NCBI GenBank assembly: GCA_902574225.1
Contig: CACGMO010000006.1
Location: 1 to 64,000 of the forward strand
From: an uncultured Alphaproteobacteria bacterium
Lineage (GTDB): Bacteria; Pseudomonadota; Alphaproteobacteria; Rhodobacterales; Rhodobacteraceae
Length of the DNA stretch: 64,000 bases
Direction of reading: 5' to 3'
Shown one piece after another: positions 52,860 through 60,336 of this stretch. Below the pieces are notes generated by a model. The model did no database searches, had not been told where the DNA came from, and saw only the letters and a list, made by a program, of their open reading frames with translations. The translations under genes and the position numbers were made by a program. Each line of letters opens with the position of its first letter. Within the stretch, counting starts at the first letter, position 1.

Positions 52860-53735
52860 ATGCTCAAAAGTGAATATTTTTTAGGATTAATTGCTGGTAT
52901 CTCGGTTGTCTTAATCTGGTCATTTTGGTTGGTAGTGACAAGGTCAGGCGTCTCTTCCACATTAACCATTTTTGATTTCGCAGCATTTCGTTATGGGCTG
53001 TCATCATTAATAGCATTACCAATTGTATTATATTTTAAACCTTGGCAGACCATGAGTTTTCTCAGAGTAGTAGTAATTACTTTTTTACTTGGACCAATTT
53101 ACATTCTTTGCGTTTTTAGTGGGTTTATTTACGCACCAGCCTCTCACGGAGGCATATTTATGAATGGACTTATGCCGTTTTTTACCTTGATTTTTGGATT
53201 TTTTCTTCTTAGACAAAAAATATTTTTCCAACAGACACTAGGAGCAGCAACGATTTTGTTCGGAGGATGTCTCGCCGTGTATGATGGGCTTGAATTGAGT
53301 TTTGCGGATGCCTGGATTGGAGATCTATTCTTTATAATAGGAGCAATATTTTTTTCTATTTATGTCGTTTTAAGTAGGTTATGGAATATTACTATGAGCC
53401 AATTACTATTTTGCGGATCGGTGATAAATGCAATTATTTATCTCCCAGTTTACTTCGCCTTTCTTCCTAAAGGTATAACAGAAGCACCAAACCAAATTTT
53501 AGTGCTACAGATGATGTACCAAGGTTTTGTGCCTAATCTTATAGGCATATTTTTTATTACTTATGCCTCTCAAAAAATTGGATCGGCATCAATATCAGCC
53601 ATTTTGTCATCAGTCCCACCAATTGGGTCAGTTTTAGGGCTACTGATACTCGGTGAACTTTTAGGAATATATGGTTGGTTGAGCCTAATTTTGATTACAC
53701 CAGGAATACTATTAGTTGTCTTAAAAAGAGAATAA
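52860..53735 (+). CDS. EamA/DMT-family transporter
   Basis: Second DMT-superfamily membrane protein, 291 residues from ATG 52860; an upstream in-frame TTG at 52821 with AAGG four bases before it would add 13 charged residues. About ten hydrophobic segments in two EamA repeats; LVVTRSGVSSTLTIFDFAAFRYGLSSLIALP, APASHGGIFMNGLMPFFTLIFGFFLL and GDLFFIIGAIFFSIYVVLSRLW are family blocks. It probably exports or takes up a small metabolite. It is divergent from the Liv binding-protein gene and precedes the old-yellow-enzyme gene by 29 bases. Confidence 0.9.
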   Translation: MLKSEYFLGLIAGISVVLIWSFWLVVTRSGVSSTLTIFDFAAFRYGLSSLIALPIVLYFKPWQTMSFLRVVVITFLLGPIYILCVFSGFIYAPASHGGIFMNGLMPFFTLIFGFFLLRQKIFFQQTLGAATILFGGCLAVYDGLELSFADAWIGDLFFIIGAIFFSIYVVLSRLWNITMSQLLFCGSVINAIIYLPVYFAFLPKGITEAPNQILVLQMMYQGFVPNLIGIFFITYASQKIGSASISAILSSVPPIGSVLGLLILGELLGIYGWLSLILITPGILLVVLKRE

Positions 53736-53764
53736 ATTATTTTATACTAAAATATGGGGAGAAA

Positions 53765-54898
53765 ATGCTATTTGAAAATTTAAAGATCCGTGATGTTAAC
53801 CTTAAAAATCGTGTGGTTGTGTCTCCAATGTGCCAGTATTCAGCTAAAGACGGTTACATTCAAACGCACCATAAAACACATTACGGCCAACTCGCTATGG
53901 GTGGAGCGGGTCTCATTTTTCTTGAAGCAACTGGGGTTACCGCACAAGGACGAATAACAAACGGATGTTTGGGCATTTGGGATGATAAGCAAATTGATGG
54001 ATTAAGAGAAATTACTCAATCGATTAAGGTATTAGGGTCAATTCCAGCCATCCAATTAGGTCATGCAGGACAAAAAGCGAGCATGCAAAGACCGTGGCAC
54101 GGCAACGGTCCGCAAACAACGATCGACACAGATAGAGGTGATATTATATGGGAACCTATTGCGCCTGTGGATCGGCCTTTAGATGAGGGTTGGTTAAAGC
54201 CAAGAAAAATGGAAAGAAAAGAGTTGGAAGAAGTTAGAGATGCATTTGTAAAGGCATCTGAGAGGTCGATAGAGGCAGGGTTTGAGGTTATAGAAATCCA
54301 TATGGCACATGGATACCTTCTTCATAGCTTTTTGTCTCCAATATCTAATTCAAGAAATGATGAGTATGGAGGGTCAATAGAGAACAGAATGCGTTTTCCT
54401 TTGGAAGTGGTTAAAAAAGTTAGAGAAACAATAGGAGAAAAAGTTCCTCTCTTCGTTCGAATATCTGCTGAAGATGGATTAGATGGAGGATGGACTATAG
54501 AAGATAGCATTAATTTTTGCCATATTTTAAAGGAACAGGGAGTAGATGTTGTCGACTGCTCTTCAGGTGGAAATTCCTCTAAAGGGGCTACCGCTTCAGG
54601 CCAAAAAAGAAAGTCTGGTTTTCAAGTTCCCTTTGCAGCAAAAATTAAGAAAGAGGTAGGTATTAAGACACAAGCTGTGGGGCTGATTAGAACTTTTGAT
54701 TTTGCAAATACCATCTTACAAGAAAAAAAAGCAGATTTGATCGCTTTGGGAAGACAGCATCTTTTTAATCCGTTTTGGACAAATCAGGCAAGAGAAATTG
54801 CAAATCAAAATAAGGATTTCAAGGAATGGCCACAGCAATATCGCTGGTGGCTAAGTAAGTGGAAGTCAGCATTGAGCGAAATCAATGAGAAGCCCTAA
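53765..54898 (+). CDS. NADH:flavin oxidoreductase, old yellow enzyme (YqjM-like)
   Basis: Start at ATG 53765, with GGGGAG at 53755-53760. The 377-residue TIM-barrel flavoprotein shows KNRVVVSPMCQYSAKDG, QLGHAGQKAS, the YqjM-type catalytic HMAHGYLLHSFLSPISN and RNDEYGGSIENRMRFPLEVV, and GLIRTF and ALGRQHLFNPFW at the end. It reduces activated C=C bonds or quinone-like substrates with NAD(P)H. Cys in PMCQY and the HG motif support the thermophilic-like/YqjM class. It is followed 3 bases later by the acyl-CoA ligase gene, so the two may act on a shared compound. Confidence 0.92.
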   Translation: MLFENLKIRDVNLKNRVVVSPMCQYSAKDGYIQTHHKTHYGQLAMGGAGLIFLEATGVTAQGRITNGCLGIWDDKQIDGLREITQSIKVLGSIPAIQLGHAGQKASMQRPWHGNGPQTTIDTDRGDIIWEPIAPVDRPLDEGWLKPRKMERKELEEVRDAFVKASERSIEAGFEVIEIHMAHGYLLHSFLSPISNSRNDEYGGSIENRMRFPLEVVKKVRETIGEKVPLFVRISAEDGLDGGWTIEDSINFCHILKEQGVDVVDCSSGGNSSKGATASGQKRKSGFQVPFAAKIKKEVGIKTQAVGLIRTFDFANTILQEKKADLIALGRQHLFNPFWTNQAREIANQNKDFKEWPQQYRWWLSKWKSALSEINEKP

Positions 54899-54901
54899 TC
54901 T

Positions 54902-56425
54902 ATGAACCCCCTATTCGATCAGTTGTTTGCGAAAAACCAAGGGTCAAAAATTTTTCTAAGTTTTTCTGACCTGGATAAGACACTTACATATGATGAATTC
55001 CTAAATGAAATAAAGTGTACGGCAAATTGTCTGAAGAAATTTGGTTTGGAAAAGGGGGATTGTTTGGTTCTTCAAATAGAAAAATCTCATCACGTTTTTA
55101 CAATTTACGGTGCCTGTGTTCAACTAGGTATAATATTTATACCTTTAAATACGAGCTATACGGGATTTGAAGTGGAATATTTCCTAAATGATAGCGGATG
55201 TAAAGTTTTTATAACCACTTCAAAAATGCTGAAGGAATTGGACTCACTAGAAAAAAAAAGAAGCTTCATTATAGAAACAATAGATGCTGATTACAAAGGA
55301 AGTTTTTTTTCAAAATTTAATGAAAATGAACCTTTAGATGTTATTGAAGAACTAGTTGAAGATGATACAGCAGCAATCCTTTACACCTCAGGAACGACTG
55401 GTCAATCGAAGGGTGCTATGCTTTCTCAAAAAAACTTGCTTTCAAACGCCCTAACCCTCTCAAAAGCGTGGGAATTTACTGCTTCCGATATATTGTTACA
55501 TGCTCTTCCCATTTACCATACACATGGGCTATTTGTAGCAACAAATATTGCCTTAGTTTCAGGCAGTCAAATTCGATTTCTTAAAAAGTTTGATGTAGGT
55601 GACATTATGTTAAATCTTCCCTCAACAACGGTAATGATGGGAGTTCCAACCTTCTACACCCGAATATTAACAAATAAAAAATTTAATAAGGAAATAACCA
55701 AAAACATACGCCTTTTTATTTCGGGAAGTGCGCCATTATTGACAGAAACGCACAAAGAATTTGAGTATCGTACTGGTCATAAAATTTTAGAACGGTACGG
55801 AATGACAGAAACTAACATGATAACTTCAAATCCATATATTGGTGAAAGAAAAGCAGGGACTGTCGGTTTGGTTCTTGAAGATGTTGATATAAGAATAGTA
55901 GACTTGGAGATTGAAGACGAAGTTAAAAAAAATGGGGATATAGGTGTTGTGGAGGTAAAAGGCCCAAATGTATTCAAGGGGTACTGGAAACAACCAGAGA
56001 AAACAAAAAGCGAATTTAGAGACGACGGTTATTTTATTACTGGGGATATGGGTTTCCTAGATCAAGATAAATACCTTACAATAGTGGGACGAAATAAGGA
56101 CCTCATAATAACAGGGGGTTTAAATGTTTATCCAAAAGAAATCGAGACAGTTATAGACCAGGATAGTAAGGTTGACGAGTCTGCGGTTGTTGGGGTGTCA
56201 CATCCAGATTTTGGTGAGGGTATTTTAGCAATAATAGTTGAGAAAAAAGGACATAGCATTAACGTCGATATTATCAATGAAACTCTTCGAAAAAAACTAG
56301 CAGCTTTTAAATTGCCGAAAAAAATACATGTTATTAAAGAATTGCCAAGAAACTCAATGGGAAAAGTACAAAAAAATGTGCTGCGAGATATATACAGGGA
56401 TGAATTCAGTGACACAAATAAGTAA
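54902..56425 (+). CDS. AMP-dependent acyl-CoA ligase, malonyl-CoA-synthetase-like (MatB)
   Basis: 507-residue ANL-family adenylating enzyme. Core motifs: YTSGTTGQSKGAMLSQKNL (P-loop), YGMTETNM, TGDMGFLDQDKYLTIVGRNKDLIITGG and PRNSMGKVQKNVLR (catalytic Lys). The segment HALPIYHTHGLFVATNI and YTLTYDEFLNE-like N-terminus with QIEKSHHVFTIYGACVQLGIIFIPLNTSYTGFEVEYFLND strongly resemble MatB, which activates malonate to malonyl-CoA. No malonyl-CoA decarboxylase gene is nearby, so malonate is only the best guess. The end overlaps the YggS-type gene by 26 bases. Confidence 0.85.
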   Translation: MNPLFDQLFAKNQGSKIFLSFSDLDKTLTYDEFLNEIKCTANCLKKFGLEKGDCLVLQIEKSHHVFTIYGACVQLGIIFIPLNTSYTGFEVEYFLNDSGCKVFITTSKMLKELDSLEKKRSFIIETIDADYKGSFFSKFNENEPLDVIEELVEDDTAAILYTSGTTGQSKGAMLSQKNLLSNALTLSKAWEFTASDILLHALPIYHTHGLFVATNIALVSGSQIRFLKKFDVGDIMLNLPSTTVMMGVPTFYTRILTNKKFNKEITKNIRLFISGSAPLLTETHKEFEYRTGHKILERYGMTETNMITSNPYIGERKAGTVGLVLEDVDIRIVDLEIEDEVKKNGDIGVVEVKGPNVFKGYWKQPEKTKSEFRDDGYFITGDMGFLDQDKYLTIVGRNKDLIITGGLNVYPKEIETVIDQDSKVDESAVVGVSHPDFGEGILAIIVEKKGHSINVDIINETLRKKLAAFKLPKKIHVIKELPRNSMGKVQKNVLRDIYRDEFSDTNK

Positions 56426-57077
56426 ATTAGAAACAATTAACAACCAAATTGCATCACAGGAAATCGAAGCGGGTAGAAAAAAAGGTTCTGTTAACCTAAT
56501 TGCTGTATCCAAAACAAAGTCCATGGATCAAATAAAACCTGTTATAGATGAGGGCCATTCTCACTTTGGTGAAAATAAAGTTCAAGAAGCAGTGATGAAG
56601 TGGCAGGAATTAAAGAAAGAAAATAAAGTTATAAATTTACACCTCTTGGGTCCATTACAGTCAAATAAAGTGAAGAAGGTGTTCGGCTTATTTGATTATA
56701 TACACAGCTTAGATAGAAACTCATTAGCCGAGAAGATGTCAGACGAAGCTCAAAAAAAGGGGTTCTGCCCAAAGATTTTCATTCAAGTTAACACAGGTTT
56801 AGAGCAACAAAAAGCCGGTATTGAGCCTGAAAAGCTAAGTGAGTTTATGGATACAATCCAGAAGTTTATGGATCTTAACATTATAGGTCTAATGTGCATC
56901 CCACCCATTAATGAAGCACCTGAAACACATTTTAGGCTTTTGAAAGAGTTAGCTGATGAAAATGGTCTTCTAGAATTATCAATGGGTATGAGTTCAGATT
57001 ACATGGCAGCAATAAATTGTGGCGCAACATTTGTACGAGTTGGCACGGCTATTTTTGGTTTAAGGCAGTATGGTTAG
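56400..57077 (+). CDS. YggS/ProSC-type PLP homeostasis protein
   Basis: Start at ATG 56400, within the end of the ligase gene (26-base overlap), with AGGG just upstream; this gives 225 residues, the usual size. Signatures: LIAVSKTKSMDQIKPVIDEGHSHFGENKVQE, holding the PLP-binding Lys, HLLGPLQSNKVKKV, and LSMGMSSDYMAAINCGATFVRVGTAIFG with the phosphate-binding SGMSSD-like loop. The family controls free PLP and amino-acid balance. The overlap suggests coupled translation with the ligase but no shared pathway. It converges on ribA with interlocked stop codons (57074-57077). Confidence 0.92.
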   Translation: MNSVTQISKLETINNQIASQEIEAGRKKGSVNLIAVSKTKSMDQIKPVIDEGHSHFGENKVQEAVMKWQELKKENKVINLHLLGPLQSNKVKKVFGLFDYIHSLDRNSLAEKMSDEAQKKGFCPKIFIQVNTGLEQQKAGIEPEKLSEFMDTIQKFMDLNIIGLMCIPPINEAPETHFRLLKELADENGLLELSMGMSSDYMAAINCGATFVRVGTAIFGLRQYG

Positions 57078-58168
57078 AAAAGGTGCCCACTTTTTTTAGC
57101 TTTTGTTTTCAAGTAATTTTCATTATTAGGATTCATGCTTACTATCAAAGGTACTCTTTCTTTGACGGTAATCCCATTCTCAGTTAAAAGTTCGATTTTT
57201 TTTGGGTTATTAGTCATTAGCTTTATGTCGCTTACACCTAAAGATTTTAAAATTTTTGCAGCAATCTCTAGGTCTCTTTCGTCATCTTCAAAACCAAGTC
57301 TATGATTAGCATCGACTGTATCAAAACCAATATTTTGGAGATGATATGCTCTCATTTTGTTAGCCAAGCCAATTCCTCTACCTTCCTGGTTTAAATATAA
57401 CAAAATACCATTTCCCTCATTTCTCATTTTTGACATTGAGACACTAAATTGCTCCCCACAATCACATTTTTCTGAGCCAAGTAAATCACCTGTAAAACAA
57501 GCAGAATGTACACGTGTTAAAGCAGGTTGATTAATTTTTGGATTGCCAAATACTATCGCATAATGTTCAGTTATATCTGTTACTTCTCTGAAAACAGATA
57601 GGCTTATATTTTGTTGTCCACCGATGGGTAATTGGGCTGAGCTCAAATTCGGTAAAAACTTGGTCTCCTCACGTTTAATTTTTAAATCACCTATATCAGA
57701 CTCAGATATTTGGGAAGATACCAACTCGTCCCGTATGCTTTTTGGTATATTTACAAGTATTGATGCTGGCAAAAGTCTTGCTTTTTTACAAAGTGATAGT
57801 GATACACTGGCAACGTTGAATTTACCATTTCTCTCGCTTTGAAATGGGCCCTTAAGAGGATAATCTAGATCCTTTGAAGGATCTGCGATAGCTTGTAGGA
57901 GTTGTATGCTGACTCTTTCTCTTATCGAAATTCTAGTAACTGATTCATTATATATTCTAACGTTTAATACCTTTGCTCTTCTATTAGTTATAGCTATCTC
58001 AAATTTTTGGTTTTTCGCAATCTCCATTATTTTATTTAGTTTCTCTGAATACAATGTTTCTATCGCTGCGGTCAAAAAATATGTCTTTGCATCATATAAG
58101 ATGATTGGCAGTCCTAACCGTAAATCTGATACCAACCTCGAAGATATTTCAGATGAGCTTAAAAACAT
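57074..58168 (-). CDS. ribA: GTP cyclohydrolase II with degenerate RibB-like N-terminus
   Basis: First enzyme of riboflavin synthesis, converting GTP to a diamino-pyrimidinone. Of 364 residues, the C-terminal half (about 185-345) is RibA: Zn-binding CFTGDLLGSEKCDCGEQ, NQEGRGIGLANKMRAYHLQ and LMTNNPKKIELL. The N-terminal 170 residues are long and resemble a decayed RibB (DHBP synthase) domain: SDLRLGLPIILYDAKTYFLTAAIETL matches its start in pattern but lacks the catalytic acidic DEDRENEGD stretch. Similar N-terminally extended RibA proteins occur in Rhodobacterales. Probably a single-function cyclohydrolase; RibB should be elsewhere. Confidence 0.93.
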   Translation of the reverse strand: MFLSSSEISSRLVSDLRLGLPIILYDAKTYFLTAAIETLYSEKLNKIMEIAKNQKFEIAITNRRAKVLNVRIYNESVTRISIRERVSIQLLQAIADPSKDLDYPLKGPFQSERNGKFNVASVSLSLCKKARLLPASILVNIPKSIRDELVSSQISESDIGDLKIKREETKFLPNLSSAQLPIGGQQNISLSVFREVTDITEHYAIVFGNPKINQPALTRVHSACFTGDLLGSEKCDCGEQFSVSMSKMRNEGNGILLYLNQEGRGIGLANKMRAYHLQNIGFDTVDANHRLGFEDDERDLEIAAKILKSLGVSDIKLMTNNPKKIELLTENGITVKERVPLIVSMNPNNENYLKTKAKKSGHLF

Positions 58169-58276
58169 TTTATTGTGTCAATTGGTTTAGAATTTCAATT
58201 TTTATGTTAAGTTGATGCTAAGGAAATTTTTAATAGATGTATATCTTATAATTTTTATTCACTTAAGGTAAAGAAC

Positions 58277-58951
58277 GTGAACTTAGCAATTATAACGTCA
58301 AATATGTTATTTGGAGAGAGCTTAAAGACTTTATTGGAAAATTACAAATTCAGAAATGGGAGATCTGTTTTTGTGAAAGATTTTACTTTGGAAAACTTCG
58401 AAAACCTCGATGTTTTAGTAAGTGATTATGATTCCACTAAATTCAAAGAGTTTCTATCAAATACGAAAATGCAAAAAAATAGACTTAAGGAGATAGAAAA
58501 AATATTAATTACTCAAAAGAGGTTCGAATTATTGCCAAAGGGTAATATTTACCTAAAACGGCCATTTAGGATTGTTGAGCTGGTCGAAGTATTGCAACCA
58601 ATATTCGAAAGAATGAAAAGTAAAAGAGAGAACAACAAAGTTCTTGGATCCATAAGCTTTATAATTTCTGATAGAAAATTAATTTATAAAGATAAACAGG
58701 CCATTGTTTTAACTGAAAAAGAAAGTGATATATTTGTATTTTTGCTGAACTCAGAAGATAGAGGAATTACGAAAGAGGAAGTAATGTCAAAAGTTTGGAT
58801 GTTAAATCCCAATATTGAAACACATACTTTCGAAACACACCTGTACAGATTAAGAAAAAAAATCAAAGAGGGCCTAATGCTCAAAGATTTTATTATTAAT
58901 AAAGGGGGCAGGTTTTATTTGAATCATGAACTTACGGGCCAGAAAAATTGA
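58277..58951 (+). CDS. Winged-helix response regulator with degenerate receiver
   Basis: 224-residue OmpR-type regulator. The start is GTG 58277, with TTAAGG eight bases upstream. The receiver (about 1-115) is degenerate: the usual acidic pair after the first strand is TSN, a possible phospho-Asp is D50 in VLVSDYD, and the conserved Lys appears in LKRPF. The C-terminal DNA-binding domain (about 135-215) is clear, with LTEKESDIFVFLLN, EVMSKVW and ETHLYRLRKKI. It may act without phosphorylation. It overlaps xth by 4 bases. A TTAA-N7-CTAA CtrA-like element (58207-58221) lies upstream. Confidence 0.85.
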   Translation: MNLAIITSNMLFGESLKTLLENYKFRNGRSVFVKDFTLENFENLDVLVSDYDSTKFKEFLSNTKMQKNRLKEIEKILITQKRFELLPKGNIYLKRPFRIVELVEVLQPIFERMKSKRENNKVLGSISFIISDRKLIYKDKQAIVLTEKESDIFVFLLNSEDRGITKEEVMSKVWMLNPNIETHTFETHLYRLRKKIKEGLMLKDFIINKGGRFYLNHELTGQKN

Positions 58952-59733
58952 AGTCACTTTCAGTAGCATCATGGAATATAAACTCTGTCAGACTTAGAGA
59001 AGAACTGGTGTTGAGATTTTTGAAGCTGGCTTGCCCAGACATTATGTGTCTCCAAGAAACAAAATGTATTGATGAAAAGCTCCCCTTGGAAAACTTTGAA
59101 AAGTTGGGTTATAAATTCGCGGCTTTTAGGGGGGAAAAGTCGTATAATGGTGTCTTAATTTTATCGAAACGTAAAATAGTGAAAATTGAGAAATTCAATT
59201 TTTGTGGTAAAGACGATGCTCGACACATTGGAATTGAGCTTGAAGACGGTGTAAAGATCCACAATCTTTATATTCCGGCGGGCGGGGATTTACCCGATAC
59301 GAAATTAAATCCTAAATTTGAGCATAAAATCAATTTCCTTTCCGAACTTAAGAATAAATTTTTTAAAGGTAAGAAAAAGAAAACTATACTCGTTGGAGAC
59401 TTCAATATAGCCCCTTTACCAGATGACGTTTGGAGCCATAAAGCCCTTTTAAACGTTGTTTCACATACAAAAATAGAAACAGACCTTTTATCAGAGATAA
59501 AAAAAAGTGGAGACTGGATCGACACATTTAGAGAAATGAAACCGTCTGGCAAATTATATAGTTGGTGGTCATATAGAGCACGAGACTGGAAGATTTCAAA
59601 TCGCGGAAGACGCTTGGATCATATATGGGTAAGCCAAGATTTAAAATCTAAATTAAGCAAAGTCCAAATTTTTTCAGAAGCTAGAGACTGGGAAAGACCT
59701 TCTGATCACGTTCCTATACTCTCTATTTTTTGA
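58948..59733 (+). CDS. xth: Exodeoxyribonuclease III
   Basis: Mg-dependent AP endonuclease/3'-exonuclease of base-excision repair. The start is TTG 58948, overlapping the regulator stop by 4 bases (TTGA). The 261-residue protein has NINSVRLREE, CLQETKCID (catalytic Glu), GDFNIAPLPDDVW, the YSWWSYRARDW block and RLDHIWVSQ with SDHVPIL (catalytic Asp/His). Length is normal for the ExoA/Xth family. It converges on lolA with an 11-base overlap. Confidence 0.96.
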   Translation: MKSLSVASWNINSVRLREELVLRFLKLACPDIMCLQETKCIDEKLPLENFEKLGYKFAAFRGEKSYNGVLILSKRKIVKIEKFNFCGKDDARHIGIELEDGVKIHNLYIPAGGDLPDTKLNPKFEHKINFLSELKNKFFKGKKKKTILVGDFNIAPLPDDVWSHKALLNVVSHTKIETDLLSEIKKSGDWIDTFREMKPSGKLYSWWSYRARDWKISNRGRRLDHIWVSQDLKSKLSKVQIFSEARDWERPSDHVPILSIF

Positions 59734-60331
59734 ATCGTTCATAATCCTTTTCAGTTTTAAAAATTTCATCCGATATGTAATTATTTTTTCGTATATCCTT
59801 AAGTCTGATTTCTATCATTTCTCCCATTTGATTTTTGAATTCCCATCCAGTTAGGGATACAGGATTTTTATTGAATTCAATGCTTAGTTGGTATTGTGGA
59901 TTTCGAATTTTCAAGAAGATCAAACCATTGAGCTCAAAACTCTCACCATTTTCACTTATTAATGAGCTCAAATCATTTTTGATTAAGAAGCCCAGAGGAG
60001 TATAAGAAAGGGGGTATGTTAGAGGATTGGTACCACTGTTTTTGGGATCAAATATCAATATTGCCTGTTGTTTTGAAACAATTTGTAAGTAATTGGGAGG
60101 ATCATAAGAAAAACGAATTTTTCCTGGTTTTTTTAAGAAAAGGTCACCTGTCATAATTTCTCCCATATAATCAGTTTGAGAGAATCTCGCTTGAAGTGTC
60201 TTAATGTCCTCAAGATAGTCTTTAATTAGTTTTAAAGTATTATTTTTGGGAAGTACAACATCAGTTGAAAATATAAAAATAATAGAAATACTAAAAATTG
60301 TTCTGAAAAACTTTTTTCCAAAATCACGCAT
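59723..60331 (-). CDS. lolA: Outer-membrane lipoprotein carrier protein LolA
   Basis: Periplasmic chaperone that takes lipoproteins from LolCDE to the outer membrane. The 202-residue protein has a signal peptide (hydrophobic core FFRTIFSISIIFIFS) and a mature LolA fold: LQARFSQTDYMGEIMTGDLFLKKPGKIRFSYDPPNYLQIVSKQQAILIFDP near residues 45-95 is the family signature. It follows ftsK by 5 bases and is probably co-transcribed with it. Standard length. Confidence 0.95.
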   Translation of the reverse strand: MRDFGKKFFRTIFSISIIFIFSTDVVLPKNNTLKLIKDYLEDIKTLQARFSQTDYMGEIMTGDLFLKKPGKIRFSYDPPNYLQIVSKQQAILIFDPKNSGTNPLTYPLSYTPLGFLIKNDLSSLISENGESFELNGLIFLKIRNPQYQLSIEFNKNPVSLTGWEFKNQMGEMIEIRLKDIRKNNYISDEIFKTEKDYERFKK

Positions 60332-60336
60332 TTGTA

